Of a stretch of DNA of 64,000 bases, positions 26,831-35,545 are shown piece after piece. The DNA comes from Streptomyces bacillaris (GTDB taxonomy: Bacteria; Actinomycetota; Actinomycetes; Streptomycetales; Streptomycetaceae), in the NCBI RefSeq assembly GCF_003268675.1, contig NZ_CP029378.1:5642001-5706000 (forward strand). The letters are read 5' to 3'. Made by a program: the position numbers and the translations under genes. Below the pieces are notes generated by a model. The model searched no databases, was not told the origin of the DNA, and was given only the letters and a program-made list of their open reading frames with translations. Numbering within the stretch: the first letter of the stretch is position 1; each line of letters opens with the position of its first letter.

Positions 26831-28439
26831 CCACCTGCGCGGGGGCCGGGGCGGGCGCCCCCGGGGCCGGGCTCTTCGGGCCACGGAGGAGTACGAGAAG
26901 GAAGAGTGCGGCCATCACGGCGACCCCCGCCCACATGGCCTGCTGCCAGCCGTCGACGAAGGACCGCTGGGCGGCGTCCAGGAGCGCCTGGCGGTGCGGT
27001 CCCGCGCTGCCTGCCGCCTCGACCGCGTGGGCGACACCCTCGCGCGCGGTGTCCGCCGCGCCCTCGGGGATGCCGTCCAGCCGGCCGTCCACAGCACCGC
27101 GGTAGCCGGCCGACAGCAGCGCACCGAGCAGGGCGACCCCCAGCGCGGTGCCGAACTCGCGGGTCACGTCGTTCAGTGCGGACGCCACACCCTGGCGCTC
27201 ACGCGGCAGAGCGGCGGTGATGGCCTCGGTGGACGGAGTCATCGCCAGCCCCATGCCGAGGCCCATGGCGAGCATGCCGGGAAGGATCGACAGATAGCCG
27301 CCGCCCACGGAGACGAACAGGGCCATCAGCGCCAGTCCCGTGCCGCCCAGCGCGACCCCCGCCGCCATGGTCGTACGGGCCCCGACCCGTGCGGCCAGCC
27401 GCGGGGCGAGCCCGGACGTCAGCATCATCAGGACGGCCATCGGCATCAGCGCCAGGGTGGACAGCAGCCCGGACCAGCCCAGCACCGCCTGGAGGAACGG
27501 GAAGAGCACCACGGCGATTCCCGCCTGCACCCCGAAGACCACCAGCAGCGTGACCGAACCACCGGCGAGCCGCCGCTCACGGAAGAGCCGTACGTCCAGC
27601 AGGGCACTCTCCCGGCGGCGCAGCTCCCGGGCCACGAAGGCGGCGGTGGCGAGAGTACCGACGGCGAGGGCGGAGAGGGTGACGGGGTCGCTCCACCCCT
27701 TCTCCGGCCCCTCCTGGAGGGCGAAGATGAGGCCGGTCACGGCGACGACCGAGGCCAGCGCGCCGACGGTGTCGAAGGAGTGCCCGGTCCGCTCACGGGA
27801 GTCGGGCACCGAGCGCACCGTCATCGCGAGCGCCACCACGATCAGCACGACCGGCAGGACGAACAGCCACCGCCAGCTCGCCACGTCCACGAGCAGCGCG
27901 GAGAGGAACATGCCGATGATGCCGCCGCCCCCGGCGACCCCGGTCCAGACGCCGATCGCCCTGCCGCGCTCCTCCTCGGGGAAGGTGGAGGTGATCACGG
28001 CCAGCGTGATCGGCATGATCATCGCCGCCCCGGCCCCGCTGAGGACCCGGGCGCCGAGCATGATCTCCGCCGTCGGCGCCAGCCCAGCCAGCACGCTCGC
28101 GGCGCCGAAGACGGTCAGCCCGGCCACCAGCATCGGTTTCCGGCCGATCCGGTCACCGATCGCGCCGAGCGGCAGCAGGAGTGCCGCCAGGGTCAGGGTG
28201 TAGATGTTGATGATCCACAGGACCGTGGACTGGGAGGCGCCGAACTCGACGGCCAGCTCGGTCTGGGCCACGTTCAGCCCGGAGACCGAGGCGATGACCG
28301 CCATCAGCGCGACCGAGACGGCGATCAGGATCATGCGGAGCTGAAGCGGACCGGGCGGGTCCGGTTCGACGGCCCCGGGGGTCCCAGGCCCGGGTCCGGC
28401 TCCGGATGGCGCGCCCGGCGCGGGCGGATGGGTTCTCAT
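26721..28439 (-). CDS. MFS drug-efflux transporter, DHA2 (14-TMS) type
   Basis: A 572-aa proton-driven exporter. Motif A-like LGAIGDRIGRKPMLVAGL follows the second span, and motif C-like GAGAAMIMPITLAVI is in span five; about 14 hydrophobic spans are visible. Such pumps extrude lipophilic antibiotics or dyes. The C-terminal tail after the last span is Pro/Ala/Arg-rich and is encoded over the 3' end of the convergent flavoprotein gene. It is divergent from an XRE-cupin regulator 91 bases away, which is probably its repressor. Confidence 0.9.
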   Translation of the reverse strand: MRTHPPAPGAPSGAGPGPGTPGAVEPDPPGPLQLRMILIAVSVALMAVIASVSGLNVAQTELAVEFGASQSTVLWIINIYTLTLAALLLPLGAIGDRIGRKPMLVAGLTVFGAASVLAGLAPTAEIMLGARVLSGAGAAMIMPITLAVITSTFPEEERGRAIGVWTGVAGGGGIIGMFLSALLVDVASWRWLFVLPVVLIVVALAMTVRSVPDSRERTGHSFDTVGALASVVAVTGLIFALQEGPEKGWSDPVTLSALAVGTLATAAFVARELRRRESALLDVRLFRERRLAGGSVTLLVVFGVQAGIAVVLFPFLQAVLGWSGLLSTLALMPMAVLMMLTSGLAPRLAARVGARTTMAAGVALGGTGLALMALFVSVGGGYLSILPGMLAMGLGMGLAMTPSTEAITAALPRERQGVASALNDVTREFGTALGVALLGALLSAGYRGAVDGRLDGIPEGAADTAREGVAHAVEAAGSAGPHRQALLDAAQRSFVDGWQQAMWAGVAVMAALFLLVLLRGPKSPAPGAPAPAPAQVVRAGTTARPTDRPALPDRAADRPGSAPGSSPSRPTR

Positions 28440-28530
28440 GGGTGCCTCTCACGTCGTAGGGGGCCCGGCTGTTCCGGACCCGCGCCACGACGCTAGGCGC
28501 GCTTTGCGGCCAAGGCATACGATGTTGCGC

Positions 28531-29139
28531 ATGGAGCAAAATGATGGCGACCTGGACAGCCTCGTACGCAAACGCATCCGCGCCCTGCGGGTGGCGCAGG
28601 GCTGGTCCCTGGAGGAGCTGGCCGGTCGCGCGAACCTCAGTCAGTCCTCGCTCAGCCGTATCGAGAACGGGCAGCGCCGCCTCGCCCTGGACCAGCTCGT
28701 CACCCTCGCCCGGGCCCTGGACACCACCCTCGACCAACTGGTGGAGACCGCCTCCGACGACGTCATCACCAGTCCGATGATCGACGGCGCCCACGGGCTG
28801 ATGCGCTGGCCCGTCAAGGGCGACCCCGGTATGACCGTCGTACGGCAGCGGATGACCGAACCGCCCCCGGACAACCCGGCCCGGATGCGCGCCCACCCCG
28901 GCCGGGAGTGGCTCGTCGTCCTCTCCGGCACCGCGACCCTCATGCTGGGCCACCGCCGCTTCCGCGTGGAGACCAACCAGGCCGCCGAGTTCCCCACGAT
29001 GCTGCCGCACGCCATCGGGGCCGAGGGCGGTCCGTGCGAGATCCTCGGGATCTTCGACCGCGACGCCCGCCGCGGCCATCTGCGCGAGGGTCGGGGCGCC
29101 GCGAAGGACTGTGCGCCGGACCTGCCGAACACGACATGA
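28531..29139 (+). CDS. XRE-family regulator with C-terminal cupin
   Basis: A 202-aa protein. Helix-turn-helix: IRALRVAQGWSLEELAGRAN, then LSQSSLSRIENGQRRL (about residues 14-50). The C-terminal cupin (MRAHPGREWLVVLSGTATLM) can bind a small ligand. This HTH-cupin arrangement is common among regulators of adjacent transporters or catabolic genes. ATG at 28531 is used; ATG at 28522 (MLRMEQ) is an alternative three codons earlier. Lying head-to-head with the MFS pump suggests ligand-responsive control of that pump. Confidence 0.85.
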   Translation: MEQNDGDLDSLVRKRIRALRVAQGWSLEELAGRANLSQSSLSRIENGQRRLALDQLVTLARALDTTLDQLVETASDDVITSPMIDGAHGLMRWPVKGDPGMTVVRQRMTEPPPDNPARMRAHPGREWLVVLSGTATLMLGHRRFRVETNQAAEFPTMLPHAIGAEGGPCEILGIFDRDARRGHLREGRGAAKDCAPDLPNTT

Positions 29140-29253
29140 CGCCAAGGGTGCGTACGGGCTCCGCTTGCGCGCCCCGCATCGGCAGCGGCCGACTCCTTGC
29201 CAGTACCGGGAGAGTCCGTGCCGTATGCGCATGATCGCCTTAGCGTGGGCCCC

Positions 29254-30147
29254 ATGACGCACGCACACACCACGCAGGCACCCACCCACGCCCACGGCCA
29301 CACCCACGGCCACGCCCACACGTCGGACCACCACGGCGAGGCGGAGATCCTGGAGCTGGACGCCCAGGTGCTCGCCGAGCACACCGCCGCCCTCATCGAC
29401 CGGCTCCCGCTCCAGGCGCCGCCCCGCCGGATCGTCGACCTCGGCTGCGGTACGGGAGCGGGTACCTTCGCCCTCCTGGACCGCTTCCCCGAGGCCCACG
29501 TCACCGCCGTCGACACCTCGGCCGCGCACCTCCAGCGAGTACGCGAGAAGGCGTGCGCCCGGGGCGACGAGGGGCGCGTACGGACCGCGCAGGCCGACCT
29601 CGACGCCGCCGACTGGCCCGACCTCGGCACGCCCGACCTGGTGTGGGCGTCGGCCTCGGTGCACCACATGGCCGACCCCGACCGGGCCCTGCGCACCGTC
29701 CACGGCCTGCTCGCCCCCGGCGGGCTCCTCGCCGTGGTGGAGCTGTCCGGCTTCCCCCGCTTCCTGCCCGCCGACACCCCCGAGGAGCGGCCCGGCCTGG
29801 AGGAGCGGTGCCACGAGGCGAGCGCCCGCTTCCACGCCGAGCACGTGCCGCACCGGGGCGCCGACTGGGGCCCGAAGCTGACCGGGGCCGGGTTCACGGT
29901 CGAGGACGAGCACGTGATCACGGTGAACATCGGCCGGACGGAGGAGCCCAGCGCCGAGACGATCGGCGCCTACGCCCTCAACAGCCTCCGCCGACTGCGC
30001 CGCAGCGTGGCCGACGCGCTCGCGCCCGAGGACCTGGCCGCGCTCGACCGGCTGCTCGACACCGGAGGCCCCGGCTCCCTGCTGCGCCGCGACGACCTCG
30101 CCGTACGGACCGAACGCACCGCCTGGGCCGCCCGCCGCCCGGCCTGA
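29254..30147 (+). CDS. class I SAM-dependent methyltransferase with His-rich N-terminus
   Basis: A 297-aa enzyme. SAM-binding motif I is IVDLGCGTGAGTFALLDRF near residue 62; the acidic motif VTAVDTSAAHLQRV and the post-I region WASASVHHMADPDRAL follow. The substrate is not predictable. The first 30 residues contain about ten His in HA/HG/HT pairs, a likely Zn, Ni or Cu binding stretch not belonging to the fold. The ATG lies close to a possible -10, so the mRNA may be leaderless. Confidence 0.85.
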   Translation: MTHAHTTQAPTHAHGHTHGHAHTSDHHGEAEILELDAQVLAEHTAALIDRLPLQAPPRRIVDLGCGTGAGTFALLDRFPEAHVTAVDTSAAHLQRVREKACARGDEGRVRTAQADLDAADWPDLGTPDLVWASASVHHMADPDRALRTVHGLLAPGGLLAVVELSGFPRFLPADTPEERPGLEERCHEASARFHAEHVPHRGADWGPKLTGAGFTVEDEHVITVNIGRTEEPSAETIGAYALNSLRRLRRSVADALAPEDLAALDRLLDTGGPGSLLRRDDLAVRTERTAWAARRPA

Positions 30148-30228
30148 CCCGCCGCACGGGCGCGCACGCGGCGGGGGCCGGAACCCGGCGGGCGTCAGGC
30201 TGTCCGACCTCACCCGTAGACTTCATCC

Positions 30229-32178
30229 GTGGCCGGCAGGATCAACGATGACGACGTGAAGGCGGTACGGGACGCGGTCCCGATCGACTCCGTTGTGTCC
30301 GAGTACCTCCAGCTGCGCAGCGCGGGCGGCGGAAACCTCAAGGGCCTCTGCCCCTTCCACGACGAGAAGTCCCCCTCCTTCCAGGTCAGCCCCGGCAAGG
30401 GCCTGTTCCACTGCTTCGGCTGCCAGGAGGGCGGCGACACCATCGCGTTCGTGATGAAGATCGACCACCTCTCCTTCTCGGAGACGGTCGAGCGCCTCGC
30501 CGCCAAGGCGGGCATCACCCTGCGGTACGAGGAGGGCGGCTACAACCCCTCCCACCAGCGCGGCGAGCGGATCCGGCTGATCGAGGCCCACCAGGCCGCC
30601 GCCGAGTTCTACGTCCGCGCGCTGGAGAGCCCCGAGGCCGAGATCGGCCGGAAGTTCCTCGCCGAGCGCGGCTTCGACCAGGAGGCCGCAGCCCACTTCC
30701 GCGTCGGCTACAGCCCGGCCGGCTGGGACCACCTCACCCGCTATCTGCGCGGCAAGGGCTTCAGCGACAAGGAGCTGATCACCTCCGGCCTCTCCCAGGA
30801 CGGCCGTCGGGGCCCCATCGACCGCTTCCGCGGCCGGCTGATGTGGCCGATCAGCGACACCGCGGGCGAGATCGTCGGTTTCGGCGCCCGCAAGCTCCGC
30901 GACGACGACAACGGCCCGAAGTACCTGAACACCCCCGAGACCCCCATCTACAAGAAGTCCCAGGTGCTGTACGGCATCGACCTGGCCAAGAAGGACATCG
31001 CCAAGGCCAGCCGGGCCGTCGTCGTCGAGGGGTACACCGACGTCATGGCCTGCCATCTCGCCGGGGTCACCACCGCCATCGCCACCTGTGGCACCGCCTT
31101 CGGCAACGACCACATCAAGATCCTGCGCCGCCTCCTCATGGACAACGGCAGCGCCCGCGTGATCTTCACCTTCGACGGCGACTCGGCCGGTCAGAAGGCC
31201 GCCCTGCGCGCCTTCGAGGACGACCAGAAGTTCGCCGCCGAGACCTACATCGCCATCGCCCCGGACGGCATGGACCCGTGCGACCTGCGCCTGGTCAAGG
31301 GCGACGACGCCGTTCGCGACCTGGTCGAGCCGCGCACCCCGCTCTTCGAGTTCGCCCTGCGCCAGATCGTCGGCCGGTACGACCTGGAGACCCCGGCGGG
31401 CCGGGCCGCCGCGCTCGACGAGGCCGCCGCCGTCGTCGCCAAGATCAAGACCAGCAGCGTGCAGCGTGAGGTGGCGGTCCAGCTCGCCGGGTTCGTCGGC
31501 ATCCTGGACCAGGAGTTCGTGGTCCGCCGCGTCGCCCAACTGGCCCGCTGGGCCCGAGACAAGGGCGGCGAGGGCCGGGGCGGCGACGGGCGAGGCGGCC
31601 GGGGCCCGGGCCCCCAGGACCGCCGTGGAGGCGACCCCCGGTCCGCCCAGGCCTACCCGGCCCCCGCCGGCCGCACCGCCTCCACCGGTCCCGCGCTCCA
31701 CCTCCGCAGCCCCGCCCACCGCACCGAGCGCGAGCTGCTGAAGCTGGCCCTCCAGAAGCCCGCCCTGGTCTGCCCGGCCTTCGACGCGTACGGCGCGGAC
31801 GAGTTCACCGCCCCGCCCTACGCCGCCGTGCGCCGGTGCATCGAGGAGGCGGGCGGCGCCGAGCGCGGGCTCGGGGACAGCCGCGAGTATCTGGTCGCCG
31901 TCATGGACGCGGCCCCCGACGACACCGTGCGCAACCTCGTCACCGAGCTGGCGGTCGAGGTCTTCCACGGCAAGACGATCGACGAGAACTACGCGGGCGT
32001 CCAGCTCGTCCAGGTCCGGCTGCGCGCCGTCGACCGCCGCATCGACGACGTACAGAGCAGCCTCGCCCGCCTCGGCAGCAACGTGGCCCCCCACGAGCTG
32101 GCCGCCGCGCAGAACGAGGTCTGGGTCCTCCAGCAGTACGCCCAGTCCCTGCGGGCCCGGGGCGCCGACGCGCTCTGA
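30229..32178 (+). CDS. dnaG: DNA primase
   Basis: A 649-aa enzyme synthesising RNA primers at the replication fork. N-terminal zinc-binding domain with CPFHDEKSPSF (about 41) and HCFGCQEGGDT; RNA-polymerase core with VGFGARKL; TOPRIM signature EGYTDVMACHLAG and DGDSAGQKAALRAF (about 265-330); C-terminal helicase-binding region after a Gly/Arg/Pro-rich linker (about 445-495). Length suits the family. GTG start. The HrdA-type sigma gene follows after 215 bases, in the order known from Streptomyces. Confidence 0.97.
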   Translation: MAGRINDDDVKAVRDAVPIDSVVSEYLQLRSAGGGNLKGLCPFHDEKSPSFQVSPGKGLFHCFGCQEGGDTIAFVMKIDHLSFSETVERLAAKAGITLRYEEGGYNPSHQRGERIRLIEAHQAAAEFYVRALESPEAEIGRKFLAERGFDQEAAAHFRVGYSPAGWDHLTRYLRGKGFSDKELITSGLSQDGRRGPIDRFRGRLMWPISDTAGEIVGFGARKLRDDDNGPKYLNTPETPIYKKSQVLYGIDLAKKDIAKASRAVVVEGYTDVMACHLAGVTTAIATCGTAFGNDHIKILRRLLMDNGSARVIFTFDGDSAGQKAALRAFEDDQKFAAETYIAIAPDGMDPCDLRLVKGDDAVRDLVEPRTPLFEFALRQIVGRYDLETPAGRAAALDEAAAVVAKIKTSSVQREVAVQLAGFVGILDQEFVVRRVAQLARWARDKGGEGRGGDGRGGRGPGPQDRRGGDPRSAQAYPAPAGRTASTGPALHLRSPAHRTERELLKLALQKPALVCPAFDAYGADEFTAPPYAAVRRCIEEAGGAERGLGDSREYLVAVMDAAPDDTVRNLVTELAVEVFHGKTIDENYAGVQLVQVRLRAVDRRIDDVQSSLARLGSNVAPHELAAAQNEVWVLQQYAQSLRARGADAL

Positions 32179-32393
32179 GCGCGCACGGCCCGCTCCGACC
32201 CGGGAGTAGTAACCGCCCGGTGACCGACCGGAATCAAAAAGTCCCCGCACGCCCCTCGTGACAACCCTGTGCCGTGCCCCACACTGGGGCTGCCAGAGTC
32301 ATCGGAGTGCGCGGGCCTGATCTGTCTCGACCCAGGGCACCGGCGCGGACCTCCGTCCCGTCATCAGGCAGCGATCACCTGGAGGTCGCCCCC

Positions 32394-33590
32394 GTGCAGA
32401 CCCGGACCGTGACGAGCACGACCGAGCACATGTCGGTGATTCCCGCACAGAACCGGGCCGTCCGCCACCCGGAGAACCCCCGGGAGAGCCTTCCGGACAG
32501 CTCCCGGGAGAACCCTCCGGAGAACCCGCAGGGGAGCCCCCGGGAGAACCACCCGGAGACCGCGGCCGACCCGCCCGCGCGGGCCACCGAGGCGGTCATG
32601 AGCGCATCCGAGGCCGTCATGGAGGAAGCGGAAGACGCCCCCGAACCCCGCGAGGCGCGGAACCGGGCGGAGAACGGCGGCCCCACCTCCGACCTCTTCC
32701 GGCAGTATCTGCGCGAGATCGGCCGCATCCCGCTCCTCACCGCCGCCGAGGAGGTCGAGCTGGCCCGCCGCGTGGAGGCCGGGCTCTTCGCGGAGGAGCG
32801 GCTCGCCAGCACTCCGGACCTGGACTCCCGGCTGGCGGGCGACCTGGACCGGCTCGTCGTCATGGGCCGCACCGCCAAGCGCCGGCTCATCGAGGCCAAC
32901 CTCCGCCTGGTCGTCTCCGTCGCCAAGCGGTACGTGGGGCGCGGGCTGACCATGCTCGACCTGGTCCAGGAGGGGAACCTCGGGCTGATCCGGGCGGTGG
33001 AGAAGTTCGACTACGCCCGGGGCTACAAGTTCTCCACGTACGCGACCTGGTGGATCCGCCAGGCCATGTCCCGCGCCCTGGCCGACCAGGCCCGTACGAT
33101 CCGCGTCCCCGTCCATGTAGTGGAGCTGATCAACCGGGTGGTCCGCGTCCAGCGCCGGCTGCTCCAGGAGCGCGGGTACGAACCCACCGCCGACGAGGTG
33201 GCCGCCCAGCTCGACCTGACCCCGGAGCGGGTCACCGAAGTGCTGCGCCTGGCCCAGGAGCCGGTCTCCCTGCACGCCCCCGTCGGGGAGGAGGACGACG
33301 TCTCCTTCGGTGACCTCATCGAGGACGGCGACGCCGCCTCACCCGTCGAGTCCGCCGCCTTCCTGCTGCTGCGCGAACACCTGGAGGCGGTCCTCTCCAC
33401 CCTCGGGGAGCGCGAACGCAAGGTCGTCCAGCTCCGGTACGGCCTGGACGACGGGCGGCCCCGCACCCTGGAGGAGATCGGCCGGATCTTCGGCGTGACG
33501 CGCGAACGCATCCGCCAGATCGAGTCCAAGACCCTCAGCAGGCTGCGGGACCACGCCTTCGCCGACCAGCTCCGCGGCTATCTGGACTGA
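32394..33590 (+). CDS. hrdA: group 2 sigma-70 factor, HrdA-like
   Basis: A 398-aa RNA polymerase sigma subunit. Region 1.2 PTSDLFRQYLREIGRIPLLT, region 2 with NLRLVVSVAKRYVGRGLTML and ATWWIRQAMSRALADQ, region 3, and region 4.2 EEIGRIFGVTRERIRQIESK give almost principal-type promoter recognition. The N-terminal 95 residues have Pro/Glu/Asn repeats (PENP, RENP, RENH) instead of the long acidic HrdB domain, fitting HrdA, which also follows dnaG in S. coelicolor (from memory). GTG at 32394 follows GGAGG. A sequence search against HrdA, HrdC and HrdD would settle the symbol. Confidence 0.85.
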   Translation: MQTRTVTSTTEHMSVIPAQNRAVRHPENPRESLPDSSRENPPENPQGSPRENHPETAADPPARATEAVMSASEAVMEEAEDAPEPREARNRAENGGPTSDLFRQYLREIGRIPLLTAAEEVELARRVEAGLFAEERLASTPDLDSRLAGDLDRLVVMGRTAKRRLIEANLRLVVSVAKRYVGRGLTMLDLVQEGNLGLIRAVEKFDYARGYKFSTYATWWIRQAMSRALADQARTIRVPVHVVELINRVVRVQRRLLQERGYEPTADEVAAQLDLTPERVTEVLRLAQEPVSLHAPVGEEDDVSFGDLIEDGDAASPVESAAFLLLREHLEAVLSTLGERERKVVQLRYGLDDGRPRTLEEIGRIFGVTRERIRQIESKTLSRLRDHAFADQLRGYLD

Positions 33591-33592
33591 TC

Positions 33593-33608
33593 CCGGGTCG
33601 GCACCCGG
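33593..33608. terminator. short hairpin between hrdA and ABC exporter genes
   Basis: CCGGGT-CGGC-ACCCGG directly follows the sigma factor stop and precedes the convergent ABC gene stop by 9 bases. It is a six-base-pair stem with tetraloop, a probable two-way terminator. Confidence 0.5.
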
Positions 33609-33616
33609 CCCCGGCC

Positions 33617-35545
33617 TCAGTCCACCTCCGCCAGCGCCTCCGCGAACTGCGCCGCGTACAACCGGGCATACGCACCGCCCGCCGCCAACAGCTCCTCGTG
33701 CGTGCCCTGTTCCACGATCGACCCGCTCTCCATCACCAGGATCACGTCCGCGTCCCGGATCGTGGAGAGCCGGTGCGCGATCACGAACGACGTACGCCCG
33801 TGGGCCAGGCGCGCCATCGCCTTCTGGATCAGCACCTCGGTCCGGGTGTCCACCGAGCTGGTCGCCTCGTCCAGGACCAGGATCACCGGGTCGGAGAGGA
33901 ACGCCCGAGCGATGGTGATCAGCTGCTTCTCGCCCGCGCTGACCCCGGAGCCCTCGTCGTCGATCACCGAGTCGTACCCGTCGGGCAGCGTCCGGATGAA
34001 CCGGTCCGCGTGCGCCGCCCGGGCCGCCTCCTCGATCTCCTCCCGGGTGACCGCGCGCGCAGCGCCGTACGCGATGTTCTCCGCGATGGAACCGCCGAAC
34101 AGCCAGGTGTCCTGGAGCACCATGCCGATCCGCGAGCGCAGATCGTCCCGGGACACCCGCGCCACATCGACCCCGTCGAGCGTGATCCGCCCGTCGGTCA
34201 CCTCGTAGAACCGCATCAGCAGATTGACCAGCGTGGTCTTGCCCGCGCCGGTCGGGCCGACGATGGCGACCGTCTGTCCCGGCTCCACGCTCAGCGAGAG
34301 ATTCTCGATGAGCGGCTTCTCCGGCTCGTAGCGGAAGGACACCTTCTCCAGCGAGACCCGTCCCGTCAGCTCCTTCGGCAGTTCGCCGCGCTCCGGGCCC
34401 GGGCCCTGCTCCTCCGCGTCCAGCAGCTCGAAGACCCGCTCGGCCGAAGCGACCCCGGACTGCACCAGGTTGGCCATCGAGGCGACCTGCGTCAGCGGCA
34501 TCGAGAACTGCCGGGAGTACTGGATGAACGCCTGCACGTCACCGATCGACAGCGTGCCCGAGGCGACCCGCAGCCCGCCCACGACCGCCACCAGCACATA
34601 GTTGATGTTCGAGATGAAGAACATCAGCGGCTGCATCAGCCCGCTGGCGAACTGCGCCTTGAACCCGGCCTCGTACAGCGCCTCGTTCTGCTCGGCGAAG
34701 TCCCGCGCGGACTCCTCCTGCCGCCCGAACACCTTCACCAGGGTGTGCCCGGTGTACATCTCCTCGATATGGGCGTTGAGCCGACCCGTCACCTGCCACT
34801 GCTTCACGAACTGCGGCTGCGACCGCTTGCCGACCTGCGTCGCCACGACCACCGACAGCGGGATCGTCACCAGCGCGACCAGCGCCAGCAGCGGCGAGAT
34901 CCAGACCATCATGATCAGTACGCCGACGATGGTCAGCAGCGAGTTGATGAGCTGGCCCATCGTCTGCTGGAGCGTCTGCGAGATGTTGTCGATGTCGTTG
35001 GTCGCCCGGCTCAGCACCTCACCGCGCTTGGCCCGGTCGAAGTACGACAGCGGCAGCCGCGCCAGCTTCGTCTGGAGGTCCTCCCGCAGCTGGAAGACGA
35101 TCCGGTTGATCACCCGGATCGACAGCCGCGTGGCCACCAGCATCAGCGCCCCGGCGGCCACGTAGATCACCAGCACGGCCAGCAGCACGCCGCCCACCGC
35201 ACCGAAGTCGATGCCCTGCCCCGGGGTGAAGTCCACCCCCGAGAGCATGTCGGCCATCGACCCGCTGCCCTCCGCGCGCAGCCCCTCGATCGCCTCCGCC
35301 TTCGTGGTGCCGTCCGTCAGCTGCCGGCCGACCACCCCCGCGAAGATCAGGTCGGTCGCCTTCCCCAGGATCTTCGGCCCGGCCACCGACAGCCCCACGC
35401 TCGCCGTCACCGCCGCCAGCATCAGCCAGAGCGAGGCCTTCTCCCGGCCGAACCGCCGCAGCAGCCGCTTGCCCGACCCCTTGAAGTCCATCGACCGCTC
35501 GGTGGGCGCGCCCCCGGCCATCATCCGTCCGCCAGGACCGGCCAT
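33617..35545 (-). CDS. ABC exporter half-transporter, downstream subunit
   Basis: A 642-aa fusion of a six-span membrane domain and a nucleotide-binding domain. Walker A VGPTGAGKTTLVN, Q-loop MVLQDTWLFGGS, signature VSAGEKQL (variant of LSGGQ) and Walker B ILVLDEATSSVDT with switch His IAHRLSTI. The first 25 residues are Gly/Met-rich. The ATG at 35545 overlaps the stop of the other half (TGATG). A degenerate signature in one half is usual for heterodimeric exporters such as TmrAB or BmrCD. Substrate is unknown, drug or lipid. Confidence 0.9.
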   Translation of the reverse strand: MAGPGGRMMAGGAPTERSMDFKGSGKRLLRRFGREKASLWLMLAAVTASVGLSVAGPKILGKATDLIFAGVVGRQLTDGTTKAEAIEGLRAEGSGSMADMLSGVDFTPGQGIDFGAVGGVLLAVLVIYVAAGALMLVATRLSIRVINRIVFQLREDLQTKLARLPLSYFDRAKRGEVLSRATNDIDNISQTLQQTMGQLINSLLTIVGVLIMMVWISPLLALVALVTIPLSVVVATQVGKRSQPQFVKQWQVTGRLNAHIEEMYTGHTLVKVFGRQEESARDFAEQNEALYEAGFKAQFASGLMQPLMFFISNINYVLVAVVGGLRVASGTLSIGDVQAFIQYSRQFSMPLTQVASMANLVQSGVASAERVFELLDAEEQGPGPERGELPKELTGRVSLEKVSFRYEPEKPLIENLSLSVEPGQTVAIVGPTGAGKTTLVNLLMRFYEVTDGRITLDGVDVARVSRDDLRSRIGMVLQDTWLFGGSIAENIAYGAARAVTREEIEEAARAAHADRFIRTLPDGYDSVIDDEGSGVSAGEKQLITIARAFLSDPVILVLDEATSSVDTRTEVLIQKAMARLAHGRTSFVIAHRLSTIRDADVILVMESGSIVEQGTHEELLAAGGAYARLYAAQFAEALAEVD

